Shown piece after piece: positions 1 to 9,082 of a stretch of 64,000 nucleotides of DNA. The stretch is from positions 1 through 64,000 of the forward strand of contig NZ_JARXWB010000035.1 of the NCBI RefSeq assembly GCF_029892425.1. The letters run 5' to 3'. The notes under the pieces were generated by a model. The model had not been told where the DNA came from, made no database searches, and saw only the letters and a program-made list of their open reading frames with translations. A program made the position numbers and the translations under genes. This DNA comes from Bradyrhizobium sp. BR13661. Lineage in GTDB: Bacteria > Pseudomonadota > Alphaproteobacteria > Rhizobiales > Xanthobacteraceae. How positions within the stretch are numbered: position 1 is the stretch's first letter; every line of letters starts with the position of its first letter.

Positions 1-1159
1 GGCGGCTCCTTCGTTTGAGGTCAGCGACGACCTCATCTTGCCACGCAGTGTGGCGGAAGGGGGCCGTCCACCCCAACACGAGAGCCCGGTGCGGCGAAAG
101 CCGCTCGCGCACAAACGACAAAAACAGAATTGGATTCCCCTCGCATACTTTGTGCATCGCGACAGATCTCACTCTACCTCGTTTACCCAGCGTCACTGCT
201 TGCTGTCGGATCCAGACATATGTCTGCCATCCCGACAATTGGAGTTCCTAACCAGCTTCCTGAGCGACTTGAACGACGATAGATTGTTGGAATGAGGATG
301 CATGAGTAAAGGGTTCAGATGCCTCTTAATCAGCGGGTCCCAGATACGAGCCTGGGTGTGCCCCCAAGCTTTCAATCGCTTAGTAGCTCTCGCGACAGCC
401 ATTCCGACAATCGGTCAGCGGCTATTCTGACAAACCAGCTGACGTCCGAATCCATGATAATCCATCGGCGGAGGCGCTTCACCTCGGCCGAGGCCGCGCA
501 CCGACTCACTTGTGTCACGATTAATCCAGGTAAGCGGCCACAGCATCAGCGCGCATAACCGCAGGTCAGGCGCCGGTTGGCGGGTAGCGGGCCGGAAGAG
601 GCGATCGTGGCGAGATCGCACTCCTTCCGCACGGCTCAAGCATCAAGCAGAATGCAGTTAGCCAATTCCGCTCAACGCTGCGTCACGAGCGTCTCCGTGC
701 ACCTTCATATCGCGTGAATTCGACGTGTAGGTGAGCAGATGCAACCGAGCCCAAAAGAAGGCCAACGGTCCTATCCGGCATTCGGCTAGCTTACAGCATG
801 ACTCCCTTGTCCGAAGCGGAGGGGACTTTGCCGCCAGCCTTGCCGCCATGTGCTCATTTTCAGACGCGGAACTTGGGCAAAAACCGATGCTGTCAGGTCG
901 CTTTTGTCTCGCGAGACCATTGCCGAACCTGCAACCAGACCGTTATGTGCGGCCGGCTCTAAGGCTGGTTCGTTGATATTGCGCCACTTTTACTCGCATT
1001 GATCGCGTTCTTGACGACCCGCTTTGACCATTCCGGAGCGAAACTGGTGCGGTTGAGGAATCGTGTCCCGTTGCGCGGTGAAGCTGGCGGCGGTTCATCG
1101 CGTTCACCGGCATGGGCCGGGCTGATCAGCTCGCGATAGCCGGAAGGCCTATCGGTTGG
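1..1159. other. No supportable gene (eroded DNA)
   Basis: All reading frames here are short, overlap on both strands, lack convincing ribosome-binding sites and match no family I recognise. The composition and the transposase scrap that follows suggest decayed mobile DNA. Confidence 0.5.
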
Positions 1160-1365
1160 ATCATCGCTCAACGGCGGGGTGGTTTCCAGCCTCAGGCAGG
1201 GGCATGCTGGACGGCCCATTAATCGCTTTGCTCGAGCAGGATCGCGCCGATGAGACGGACAGTGGCGTCATCATTGGAAGGAAATGCCTACGACCTCGGT
1301 CCGCCGCTTGATCTCGCGGTTAAGGCGCTCGATGAGGTTGGTCGAGTGCAGCTTAGTCCGGTGCA
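1160..1365 (-). pseudogene. IS256-family transposase, C-terminal remnant
   Basis: Read on the minus strand across a frameshift and an in-frame stop, the translation gives LIERLNREIKRRTEVVG, then an IGAILLEQ segment, then LETTPPLSDDP. From memory this is the C-terminal signature of IS256-family mutator-type transposases. The catalytic DDE domain upstream is missing, so this is a dead fragment of at most about 70 codons. Confidence 0.7.
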
Positions 1366-1942
1366 GCGAACGTCATATTGGCCGGCACATCGGCCTTGCC
1401 CTGGGGTAGAATGTTAGCGACCGCTGTCCTGCCATCGCGCGAAGGTAGAGCCCATTTATTGTATTGTTCGCCTTCGGCTCGACCTCGATCGACCAAGGAG
1501 CTCAGGCCGCCAGTCAGCTTATTTTCGCGCAGCGCCGCACGACACCACTTCGCGCTCGCGACGAAGCGACACTGAACATTCCCGCCATACCGTCACAACT
1601 CGCGAAACGGGGTGCAATCATGCTAACGGTCATCAACGCGATTCACGAGCAATTCGGTAAAGCTGCTCTCCTCGGCACTTGCAGCAGAGGGTACCGATGA
1701 CTGAGATTGCCGTTGCTACACGTTTGCGTAACGCAGCATCTCAATATTTCTCGCTCACGCTTTCCATGCGCTGAACCGCATGTTCCAAGCCCGTCCGGAC
1801 CACTAGAGCCCCGTCGGCGAGCGGCATGCTTCGGCGACCCGCCGCTGGGCCAATGAAGAAACGAGCCTAACCCAATACTAAGGCCTCATTTGGAACTCAT
1901 TTTACGGCAAATTAGCGGTGTTGCCAATGTGGGGACTGGCAA
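1366..1942. other. No supportable gene
   Basis: Only short overlapping frames are present, with no recognisable domain. Probably further mobile-element debris between the IS256 scrap and the next gene. Confidence 0.4.
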
Positions 1943-2407
1943 ATGCCGAGAGCCATCGCGTTTGGAGTGCTTGGGTTAGTTGCAATCTGTGCAATTGTTA
2001 TTGGCGGTCGCAGATCGGATCCATCCCAACAATCGGATGCGCTCCTTGAGTTCGTTGCGCCGTCGCCGGCTGTCATTACGAACAAATCTGATAGGCTGCA
2101 AGCTCTGGTCGAGAGAGGCGCGGAGCTACCCGGACAAATAATGGAGGTTAGCTTCTTAGCTGTACAACAAGATCCTCAGCCCGATCTTCCGATAGGCCGT
2201 GCTAAGCAGCCGCCTGATTTTGTCCCTCGTCACTGGCGTGATCCGTACGCTTTGAAGCCGGAAGCGCAAAAGCGTGCAAGCATCGCGAAAAAACTTGTCA
2301 AGCGGTCAGCCGAGAAAGTTCGAGCGAGCACGGCAAAGGAATGCCCAACCGATGGGTTTGCTCCGCTCCTGAGAAAGCTTAGATTAGCAACTGATTGCGA
2401 TAGCTAG
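1943..2407 (+). CDS. Hypothetical exported or membrane-anchored protein
   Basis: A 154-residue protein. The N-terminus (MPRAIAFGVLGLVAICAIVIGG) is one hydrophobic stretch followed by RR, so it is either a signal-anchor or a signal peptide. The rest is hydrophilic and proline-rich in the middle, with a basic helical segment around residues 110-140 (KRASIAKKLVKRSAEKV) and a C-terminal tail with two cysteines (KECPTDG...ATDCDS). I do not recognise the family. It stands alone, with debris upstream and small membrane-protein genes downstream. Coding status rests on length and on the coherent N-terminal segment. Confidence 0.6.
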   Translation: MPRAIAFGVLGLVAICAIVIGGRRSDPSQQSDALLEFVAPSPAVITNKSDRLQALVERGAELPGQIMEVSFLAVQQDPQPDLPIGRAKQPPDFVPRHWRDPYALKPEAQKRASIAKKLVKRSAEKVRASTAKECPTDGFAPLLRKLRLATDCDS

Positions 2408-2463
2408 ACCAACAACAATTCGACCACGGCATCATCTCTCAAGGCCACTAGCGCTCCGCACAG

Positions 2464-2709
2464 ATGGCAGCTTTCTGCTCGTCGACATCGTACCTTTATG
2501 CTCGAATATTGTCGGTCATTGGCGCCGCCACTGGCGCGCCCTTGATAGGCGCCAGCCAAGGAATGCGCACGGCTGAGCCACTCGGCACGGCTGAGCGCAT
2601 GGCCCGCCGCGTCCTCTCGTCGGGGTTCTTACCAGTTATTTCCATCACCATGCTGGGATGGCTCTATGCCATCCAGCAATACGCGACGTTGAATTGGCTA
2701 GCTGGCTAA
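2464..2709 (+). CDS. Small membrane protein, MLGW-type family
   Basis: Up to 81 residues. Only the C-terminal half is distinctive: a hydrophobic helix containing ITMLGWLYAIQQYATLNWLAG that runs to the C-terminus. The start is uncertain: ATG at 2563 has AAGGA directly before it and would give about 48 residues. Related helices occur in the genes at 3124, 8099 and 9836 and in the broken copy near 20,900. Its stop codon overlaps the stop codon of the convergent micropeptide gene at 2706-2798. Function unknown; by sequence a single-pass inner-membrane peptide. Confidence 0.55.
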   Translation: MAAFCSSTSYLYARILSVIGAATGAPLIGASQGMRTAEPLGTAERMARRVLSSGFLPVISITMLGWLYAIQQYATLNWLAG

Positions 2710-2798
2710 AAAACGCCCGCCCACCACTCGCCGCCCTTGATGGCCGCACAGATGATCATTCCCCATAGTGCAATGTTGATCTGCAAAGCCGCTGCCAT
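2706..2798 (-). CDS. Conserved 30-residue micropeptide, copy A
   Basis: ATG (2798) to TAG encodes 30 residues beginning MAAALQINIALWGMI and ending in a tryptophan-containing tail (EWWAGVF). A second copy lies at 20,941-21,036. Over the first 21 codons the copies differ at eight positions, all third codon positions, and seven of the changes are synonymous. That pattern is direct evidence that the frame is translated and under selection. The peptide is amphipathic to hydrophobic, with residues about 5-20 helical, so membrane association is plausible. It is tail-to-tail with the MLGW-type gene. No known family comes to mind. Confidence 0.7.
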   Translation of the reverse strand: MAAALQINIALWGMIICAAIKGGEWWAGVF

Positions 2799-3123
2799 TG
2801 GTCCCGCCCTCAACAGTTAGCTTCCAGTTGCATTCTCTAGCGACACAATCTGGCATCGGGAACACTTCTTGATTCTCTGGATTCACGCCAGCTTAAATTC
2901 GCGCCAGTTGTTGTGCGATGCAATCGAGGTTTTACGGGGGTACCGTTTGCGAAAGCGTAGGCTCACAGCTTCGATCACCGAGAACACTGTCGAGGACAAA
3001 GGAAATCAGACGCAATGCGTTTTTAAGCACGCCCGAAAACGCATTTTGCCTAGTTTTCGCCATCCGGTTGTCAATCAAACGGCGCGAGATGCAACACATT
3101 CTGGGCGGTGGTCGCAAGGCACG

Positions 3124-3303
3124 ATGACAAGCTGTGATTGGAATGCAAATATGGAAACTGATGGCGTTGAAATCCACAGCCGCTCGGCCTTCGGGCGAGT
3201 ATACGCAGGCGGCTACCTAATGATGGCCATCATCGCTACGATCGGCTGGCTGTCAGGACTTGCTTGGGCCGCGATGGCGCTTTTGTACTGGATGTGCGGC
3301 TGA
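3124..3303 (+). CDS. Small membrane protein, MLGW-related
   Basis: 59 residues from ATG 3124 (AAGG a few bases upstream); ATG 3151 is an alternative. A polar N-terminal half is followed by a hydrophobic C-terminal helix with the TIGWLSGLAWAAM pattern and a WMCG end. It sits about 300 bp from the 2464/2706 pair. A decayed counterpart with IAMLGWLLG lies at the matching distance from the second micropeptide copy (about 21,380), so this gene seems to belong to the same duplicated unit. Confidence 0.5.
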   Translation: MTSCDWNANMETDGVEIHSRSAFGRVYAGGYLMMAIIATIGWLSGLAWAAMALLYWMCG

Positions 3304-3693
3304 AGGGCTTCGGCCCACTACAGCGCGGAGCAGATAATGGCTTCCCAAGTGGGCAACTCATCGTAAGTCAACCGCAAGACGAAACCCACTCATTCGAGTG
3401 GCATTGCGCTCGTAACTAGTCGTTAAACGCTGTACGAGCACGCTAACCATCGAGGAATCAACAGGCTCGAATATCTGGGATAGAGTTGGCACGTGGCGGC
3501 TTTGTATGAACTGAGCCGCAACTCTGCTCGAGCGATGGAGCTAGCAGCTCGCGTCGTCCAGCAATTCTCGAACACGCGCCCAAAATCCGAAGAAGATTAG
3601 TCTCCACTAGTAGCCGACTACGCCGCTGCAAGTCTGCTGATTAAGTGCCTTGCCGGAGCCAGGGATACTATCAAGCACGCTGATGCGAGAGCT
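3304..3693. other. No supportable gene
   Basis: No frame with a believable start and length. The region separates the small membrane genes from the broken cyclase gene. Confidence 0.4.
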
Positions 3694-4890
3694 GTGAGCC
3701 CTACCGCAGCTGCCTCGAAGCGGCAGCAGCTCATACAAATTCGCGACCACGCCGGGATCGATCATGCAATCACTTCAAGGTTAGCTAACCGCGCCGTCAT
3801 TCACTACAGTGGACAAATGATAACGCCTCAAGGAACACCGCGACCATTTCCTGCTGTAGCAGAGGCAGAAGTGGCCCGGCGCATCCAGGCCCAACTCGAA
3901 GCGCACAACGTCGAGTATGGCCACGGATCTTTGGTGTGGAGCCGACATCCTGATTGTCGAAGCGTTGCTAGGGAGACAGGCGGAGCTCGAAGTCGTTCTG
4001 CCATTCGAGACCGACAGCTTTCTAAAAAGAGTCGGTCACCAACGGAGGCGAAGAATGGCTACGGCGGTTTGATTGTTGGCTTAAGCGGTGCGCGTCGTTC
4101 ATGCTACAAACAGTCAATATACCGGCGATCCCAAAGTTTTTGCCTACGCTTCGAAACTTGCCAAGGGCACGGCGATGCTGCGGGCACGACATCTCTCATC
4201 CGAAGTCTTCCAACTGGCGGTTGGGACGGGCAGAAAACTAACGAAATCGCAGGCAAGTTCGCCAATATTCAAAACTGAAAGGACAACGGAGAGAAAACAA
4301 CAACGATTAGCAGCGAGGCAACCTTCCAGCGCGGCGCAAGAAGCCCGCGGATCGGCCGTCCACGTCACAGCACGCGCCATCGCGCAAGGTTAGGGCCATT
4401 TGGTTTGGCGATTTTCCGAGCGTCGGAGCGCTGGGCTAACCTTTAATAGCCATGTGAAGACGGCCATCAGCCCTCGATCCGTCGAAAGCATCACAAAAAA
4501 TACCTGGGTGATGGGATTTTCCTGGTTTTTTGCTGATCTCGTTTCTGCGGCGCGCTGCGCCATGGACATTCAGTCGGAAGCGTCAAAGCTCGATATGGCG
4601 TCGCCGGAGCTCCCCGAGCCGAGAATCTTGGATTGCGGCTCGGTTTAGACGCCGGTGCCATATTTGAAATCCGAGATCCGATCCTAGGTGCTGTGACTTT
4701 CACCGGTGCCCATATCAGTTGGACGGAGAGGATTGAACCCAGCACCCCGCCAGGTGAAGTCTATGTCACCGAAGCTTTCGCTAAATTGTTTATCTTGCGC
4801 GACCATGGCGATCTGCGTGCGATGACGCTCGAAATGGAGCGCGAATCACCGCGCCGGCCCGCGACCTTGTGCAACAGGCGTGGCCGCCAT
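3694..4890 (+). pseudogene. Broken adenylate/guanylate cyclase with N-terminal TRAFs-binding-type domain
   Basis: Three plus-strand frames join into one protein. The first part (VIHYSGQMI..., then YGHGSLVW) and a shifted segment (PKVFAYASKLAKGTAML) match, from memory, the N-terminal tetratricopeptide/TRAFs-binding region attached to some rhizobial class III cyclases. Around 4,510-4,890 frames joined by shifts read FLVFADLVSAARCAMDIQ, LGLDAGAIFEI and VTFTGAHISWTERIEP, a cyclase catalytic-domain pattern. At least three frameshifts and the loss of the metal-binding core make it non-functional. It would have made or sensed a cyclic nucleotide. Confidence 0.65.
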
Positions 4891-4906
4891 CATTGAGCGG
4901 ATCGAT

Positions 4907-5140
4907 CTAGCCCCACTCGTTGTCCGGCATCGAGCCCGGCGGCGGCTTCAACTGTTCGAGACCGGCTTCGATCAACGCCAGTTCCGCTTGAATCGCTCTA
5001 ACCGCGTTCTCCGGGTTGATGCCAGACACGGCCTGCAGTTCGGCGAGCACTTTGCGGCGGTGAGCAAGCAGGCTCGTAAGGGCGGGTCTATCCCTCACCT
5101 TCACGTAGCCAGCGACGATTAATTCTAGCGCCTTCGACAC
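4907..5140 (-). CDS. HRR-motif coiled-coil small protein, intact copy 1
   Basis: 77 residues from GTG 5140. I chose this start because GAGG lies about 5 nt upstream and the resulting N-terminus (MSKALELIVAGYVKV) aligns with the other copies; a longer ATG frame would overlap the upstream gene. Pattern: ELI.xxYVKx.DR..L..LL.HRR..L..L, then a helical segment (AIQAELALIEAGLEQL) predicted to form a coiled coil. Related copies are at 39,377 (intact), 20,252 and 37,376 (frameshifted). Function unknown; a soluble helical adaptor is likely. Confidence 0.65.
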   Translation of the reverse strand: MSKALELIVAGYVKVRDRPALTSLLAHRRKVLAELQAVSGINPENAVRAIQAELALIEAGLEQLKPPPGSMPDNEWG

Positions 5141-5156
5141 TGTCGCCTCGTTAAGC

Positions 5157-5591
5157 CTATTCAGGCGTTGGGTAGGCGGCTCGTGCAACCGCTTTCAAAC
5201 GCGGCCGTGTAAATACCGCCAGTCCTGCTTCGGTAATGCGATATTCGATGCCCGCAACTGAAGACCGACTTTCCATCCATCCGTTTGCGAGAAGAGACTG
5301 TTTCGATTTCGGCCTGTCGTCCAACTTGGAGCTTTTGACCCATTCAAGATGACGCAATCGATCAAGAAATTGTCGGTGGTGTTGGTCGAAGGTTGATCGA
5401 CGTTTTACCTGCTCTCGAAGGCTACGCAAAATCTCTTCGAGGGAATGTTCTGTTTCCACGGCACCAAATATTGCAATGCAGTGTTGATGAAGTGTTATCC
5501 GCCGGGAAAATGCAGCAACGCCTTCTAAACGGTCCGGATTTACCTTTATGGCATGGGCCACGATGACATACCCGACGGGGTTTGGGAGCAC
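5157..5591 (-). CDS. Hypothetical protein, possible winged-helix C-terminus
   Basis: 144 residues, immediately upstream of the HRR gene on the same strand with a short gap. The middle is helical and charged (SLEEILRSLREQVKRR); the end reads GIEYRITEAGLAVFTRPRL, the strand-turn-helix style of small winged-helix proteins. The N-terminal 25 residues may not be translated. I do not recognise the family, and the two genes may be co-transcribed. Confidence 0.45.
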   Translation of the reverse strand: MLPNPVGYVIVAHAIKVNPDRLEGVAAFSRRITLHQHCIAIFGAVETEHSLEEILRSLREQVKRRSTFDQHHRQFLDRLRHLEWVKSSKLDDRPKSKQSLLANGWMESRSSVAGIEYRITEAGLAVFTRPRLKAVARAAYPTPE

Positions 5592-5603
5592 GCTGCGGCG
5601 AAG

Positions 5604-6252
5604 CTATGTCCGTCTAGCGGCTTGGATGGTGCGGTCTAACCGCCCATCTGAGCCTAGTCGGCCGCCGGACCCCGAGAACACTCGACGGCCGGCGCCAGGA
5701 AAGGTCATGGTCTTCCAGCGGCCGTGGGGAACCTTAGCGTGAAGTCTGCTCCCGCGCGGCGGCCCATCCTCGCAAGGGCGCCATATCGGTCCTGGTCCAG
5801 GTCTCGTCGATGAAGACCGACCGTTCATCTTCGGTGCGATCTTGATACTTTGTCTACTGGGCTCGCCGCTGCGCGACCTCGGGTCGATCGCGTTCGCCAG
5901 CCGCCACGCTTTTTTTTTGAAGCTGAGCTTCTCGCGGCATGCAAGAAGTCCCACACCGAGTAGTAGTCGACCTTCAGGCCGCGACCGGCAGGTTCGGCAA
6001 CGAGACCGCGTATCGTGAAATTACAATTTTTGAATCGTTACGGCAGCCACCGCATGCTCGCCCGAGATCGGATTTGGCTTGTAGCCACCGATCTGGCTGG
6101 GCTCAACGCTGCCACTCATCGACCCGCTTCATCCGGCCAATCGCCGTGCTGATTGCCACCCCAAAATGCTTGGCGGCCTGATTGCGCGACATCCTACCCT
6201 CAATAGCAGCTACGACAAGCTTGCGGAGATCCAGAGAATAAGGCTTGCCCAT
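5604..6252 (-). pseudogene. IS630-family transposase remnant
   Basis: The minus strand from 6252 begins MGKPYSLDLRKLVVAAIEG, then RNQAAKHFGVAISTAIG, the N-terminal helix-turn-helix of IS630-family transposases. After frameshifts come GLVAEPAGRGLKVDYYSVW, LSFKKKAWR, and IWRPCEDGPPRGSRLHAKVP HGRWKTMTFPGA, the known run into the catalytic region. The rest of the DDE domain is missing. Several shifts and stops make it inactive. Confidence 0.75.
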
Positions 6253-6605
6253 CCATGCTGGCCTCCCATCCATCCAGCCAGCATGGCGAATCAGAAATAC
6301 ATTGATTTGGGAATCCCGAACCAATTCAGACTAACCACCCCCCGGCATTAAATTTAGCGGGTCGGAATCTCCAATGCTCGGCACGATCTGAGCGACGCGA
6401 GGTTCCGACCATAACGTGAGTTAAGGGACGCCATTTTCTTAGCCTCTTGCCAACCGACTGGGCAATCTAGACATCGGCGATCCTCAGTAATCGACAGACG
6501 GCCAAGGGAAAGCAGTCCGCCGAATTAGTGCGTAGCTTGCGGCCAATACTTCGGCCAAGCCAGGGAAGCCCTCGCGAACCATCGAGCGCGACACTACCCA
6601 AGGTC

Positions 6606-6760
6606 GTACGTTTGGGCGCGATCCAGACCGCGTCGTTGGGATGTCGTCGGACAAGAGCGCCGATCTGGACGCGCTGGCGACGATGCCGGCGGAAGACCGC
6701 GCGCCGCTGATCGCGAGAGCCGCCACTGGCGAAAACGTCAGCGCCTTTGCGCGCAGTTGA
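6606..6760 (+). pseudogene. C-terminal fragment of an unrecognised protein
   Basis: One frame reads DLDALATMPAEDRAPLIARA and continues ATGENVSAF to a stop at 6758-6760. The periodic, alanine-rich helical text looks like real protein rather than noise, but there is no start and the upstream frame is broken. I cannot name the parent gene. Confidence 0.3.
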
Positions 6761-6918
6761 GACGATGAGCCGAAGCCCGGCTCTCAAAACTACCTTCAAG
6801 GCGTTCCGGTCGGCGTGGCTGCGTCCCGCGGCGGACAACGCATCTATTGACATCAACACCGCGTCGCATCAATTTGAAGTGTTTTTTAGTAGATGTTTTC
6901 ATGTCGGTATTTGCGTAA

Positions 6919-7094
6919 TGAGCGTTAGAACCGTCTTGTCGGCAATATTGAAGCGCGAGCTGATCAGACGCGGCTTGCACGGTTTGTCCGACGCCGATTG
7001 CTCCGACATCGTTGGTCAGCTTCTTGAGCAACTCATGGATTTCGAGCTTAAGCTTGCTGCCCAAGAACTGACTGATCAATTACCGAAGAAATAG
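6919..7094 (+). CDS. Small helical hypothetical protein
   Basis: 58 residues from ATG 6919: MSVRTVLSAILKRELIRRG, a GLSDADCSDIVGQLLEQLM segment, and a lysine end. Two or three amphipathic helices, no membrane segment. The frame stays open upstream to 6747 but that extension is low-complexity. No clear ribosome-binding site and no recognised family. Confidence 0.4.
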
Positions 7095-7706
7095 GTCATC
7101 TGTGGCTTCGACTATGTCGACGGTGCCCCCGTCTTTTGGCGGCCGGCTTCGGCGCAGCTGTAGGCATCTTGCGGGTCCGGCCCTCGTTGCCGGTACGCAT
7201 CTCAACTGGTCTGCGTGGGCCAGTTAATTTTTTAAGGGCGCGCGCCTCGGTCGCATCGCCGAAACAACGAACGACTTCGAAGATGTACATGGCCGCGCCG
7301 CAATAAGCCCGCCAAAGCTTCTTGCGCATAGGCAAGGAGAACGGCGCGAACCGTTGCTTGCCTATTTCGGCCTGGTTTCGACACCCTCGAACATCACTTC
7401 ATCGAACAGCTGATTTGCCAAGTCCCCGGGCGCTCGGCGCGCGCTTTGCTGCCTGGGCTGAAAGAAAATGGGCCGCCTGTCGGCGGCCTATCATTGGTCA
7501 TCGTATGATCATTAGGCGAGGACCGCTTCCCGCTCCGTTCGTGGCAACAAAGTTCGATAAACTCGCCCGGCGCAAGTGGCTGCAGATCGAACTGAATGCC
7601 GGAGAGCTGCGAGGGGGCGCCCTCCTTCAGAACGATGCAGATGCGGTTCGTCTGACGAACGCGCCGCGAAGCAGACACATCGCCGGGACTAACACCAGTT
7701 CGAACC
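7095..7706. other. No confident gene
   Basis: Frames of 79-145 residues overlap on both strands without a recognisable domain or good start. I would not annotate any of them. Confidence 0.35.
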
Positions 7707-7964
7707 TTATGCAGCCTGCGAGGCTGAACCGGCCGACCGCAACTGATATTCGAGCGTAGCGATCGTATCCAGCAGGTTGCCACGGCGTCCGCGCAGGGTT
7801 CGTGCCAACATCGAATAGCGTTGATCGTAAATGTCGGAAACTCCCGTCCGCACCTCCTCTTCCTCGATGTCGGCGGACATTAATTCGGCACGTCGTTTCA
7901 ATTCAACGACGAGTGCTTCCAGCTTCACTGGTCTCCGAATATTAATTTGAGACAGGTACTGCAT
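7707..7964 (-). CDS. Conserved hypothetical coiled-coil protein
   Basis: 85 residues, all helical: LEALVVELKRRAELMSADIE, then EEEVRTGVSDIYDQRYSML and a basic ARTLRGRRGNLLDTIATLEYQL helix. The layout (charged helix, short linker with DIYD, second helix ending in a heptad repeat) recalls small conserved rhizobial proteins, and the arrangement is loosely like the HRR family elsewhere in the window. No membrane segment. Function unknown. Confidence 0.55.
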   Translation of the reverse strand: MQYLSQINIRRPVKLEALVVELKRRAELMSADIEEEEVRTGVSDIYDQRYSMLARTLRGRRGNLLDTIATLEYQLRSAGSASQAA

Positions 7965-8055
7965 GAAACTGCTCCAGAGTGAGACGGTTGCGACCTCTAT
8001 GGCTGATGTGTCGCAAGCCGCTTGCCAAGGGTCGCAACCTCGGCTGTTGCCTGCC

Positions 8056-8067
8056 TTTAACGTTAAA
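8056..8067. promoter_or_regulatory. 12-bp palindrome upstream of small membrane gene
   Basis: A perfect palindrome (TTTAACGTTAAA) 31 bp before the 8099 start codon. A further TTAACGT arm at 8076-8082 pairs with ACGTTAA (8060-8066) across a 9-nt spacer. It could be an operator; a GCGTTAACGC palindrome lies similarly upstream of the 22,312 gene. Regulatory role is inference only. Confidence 0.3.
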
Positions 8068-8098
8068 CGCTCAGGTTAACGTCTGAACGCCTTTGCAC

Positions 8099-8296
8099 AT
8101 GGCCGACTGCCGATCTACTTGTGATCGCATGCACAACGATTGCACGGAACAAACGAACAGCAAACGACGAGCGCACGTACGTGTGCGTCAGGCGTTTGCT
8201 ACTTTCATTCTGTGCGCCTTCGCCATCGTGATGCTAGGATGGCTGGCTGCACTCTACTGGTTGGCCCGTGCGGCGTTTCTCTGGCTGCTCCCGTGA
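8099..8296 (+). CDS. Small membrane protein, MLGW-type family
   Basis: 65 residues from ATG 8099. A polar, cysteine-containing N-terminus (CRSTCDRMHNDC) and a basic linker precede a hydrophobic helix with FAIVMLGWLAALYWLARA and a WLLP end, clearly the same design as 2464-2709. The three N-terminal cysteines are not shared by the other copies. Probably a single-pass inner-membrane peptide with the N-terminus in the cytoplasm (positive-inside rule). Confidence 0.55.
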   Translation: MADCRSTCDRMHNDCTEQTNSKRRAHVRVRQAFATFILCAFAIVMLGWLAALYWLARAAFLWLLP

Positions 8297-8429
8297 GGCT
8301 CGGGGCAGCGGCGGGGGCCTATCCGCATTGAGGCGGCAACCTCCACCCGAAGAAGTCATTGCTTATGCCGCCGCAGCTCATTTTGCGATAAGCATTGACG
8401 AATGTAGAAAGCTAGTCGCGCTGCTGTTC

Positions 8430-8726
8430 TTACGCGAAGGTGCGCTTCACTGCCCGACGCAGATGTTTGGAAAAAATTCTGATGTTCTCATTGCGCCTGA
8501 AGAGATTGCACGCCACTGCTTCGATCAGGTCGCGATGCCTAAGAAACACCGCCTCGTGGTCGATCACGACGATGGTCGCGCGACCCGCGAGGTCCACCAG
8601 AGCCGCGTTACTGATCTCACAAGATACGGACGCCCGGCCTCTCATCATGCTAAATCGGTAGAACATGCGTTGGCGGTCATAGCCAATTGCGTTTCCTCGG
8701 GTGAGAATAGGCTTCGCCTCAGACAT
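8430..8726 (-). CDS. DUF1488-like small protein
   Basis: 98 residues: ILTRGNAIGYDRQRMFYRFS, then VSCEISNAALVDLAGR and FLRHRDLIEAVACNLF. From memory this order (YD..R..v.F.m, v.C.iS..AL.dL, F...r..Ie..A) is that of DUF1488 proteins, common in Bradyrhizobium in several copies. Length agrees with the family. Intact by eye; biochemical role unknown. Confidence 0.55.
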   Translation of the reverse strand: MSEAKPILTRGNAIGYDRQRMFYRFSMMRGRASVSCEISNAALVDLAGRATIVVIDHEAVFLRHRDLIEAVACNLFRRNENIRIFSKHLRRAVKRTFA

Positions 8727-8884
8727 GCCCCCTCCCGCAAAATTAAGCCAGATTTTTCAAGTACAATAGCGGTCGGCACGATCAGCAAGCCGACACGATT
8801 ATGATTTTCCAACAAATGAGATCGGGACTGCAGCGACCTGATGGCGCCGTCTAACTCTTCCTCTGGCCACCTAAGGCCGATTGC

Positions 8885-9082
8885 TCAGCCGTATCTTGCT
8901 AGAGTCCGTCGCTTTGCTCCCACGCGACCCAAGGTGAGACCAAGAGCATAGGCTCGTGCTTTGACGGCCTGCGGTGTGCGATCAAGTTGAGTGGCTATGG
9001 CTTCAACCGCATTTCCGGCGCTCAGCCCGTTTCGCAAAAACTCGATTTCTTCATCCGACCAAATCCGTCGTAACCCAACCAT
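8885..9082 (-). CDS. Myb/SANT-like helix-turn-helix miniprotein, copy 1
   Basis: 65 residues. WSDEEIEFLRNGLSAGNAVE then IATQLDRTPQAVKARAYALG: an acidic W..eEi..L helix, a short turn, and a second helix with the R.p.aV..ra..LGl pattern that would contact DNA. Start ATG 9082 has GGGAG about 8 nt upstream. Related miniproteins are at 29,435, 31,940 and 35,517, with a broken one at 33,996. Probably a DNA-binding regulator; target unknown. Confidence 0.65.
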   Translation of the reverse strand: MVGLRRIWSDEEIEFLRNGLSAGNAVEAIATQLDRTPQAVKARAYALGLTLGRVGAKRRTLARYG

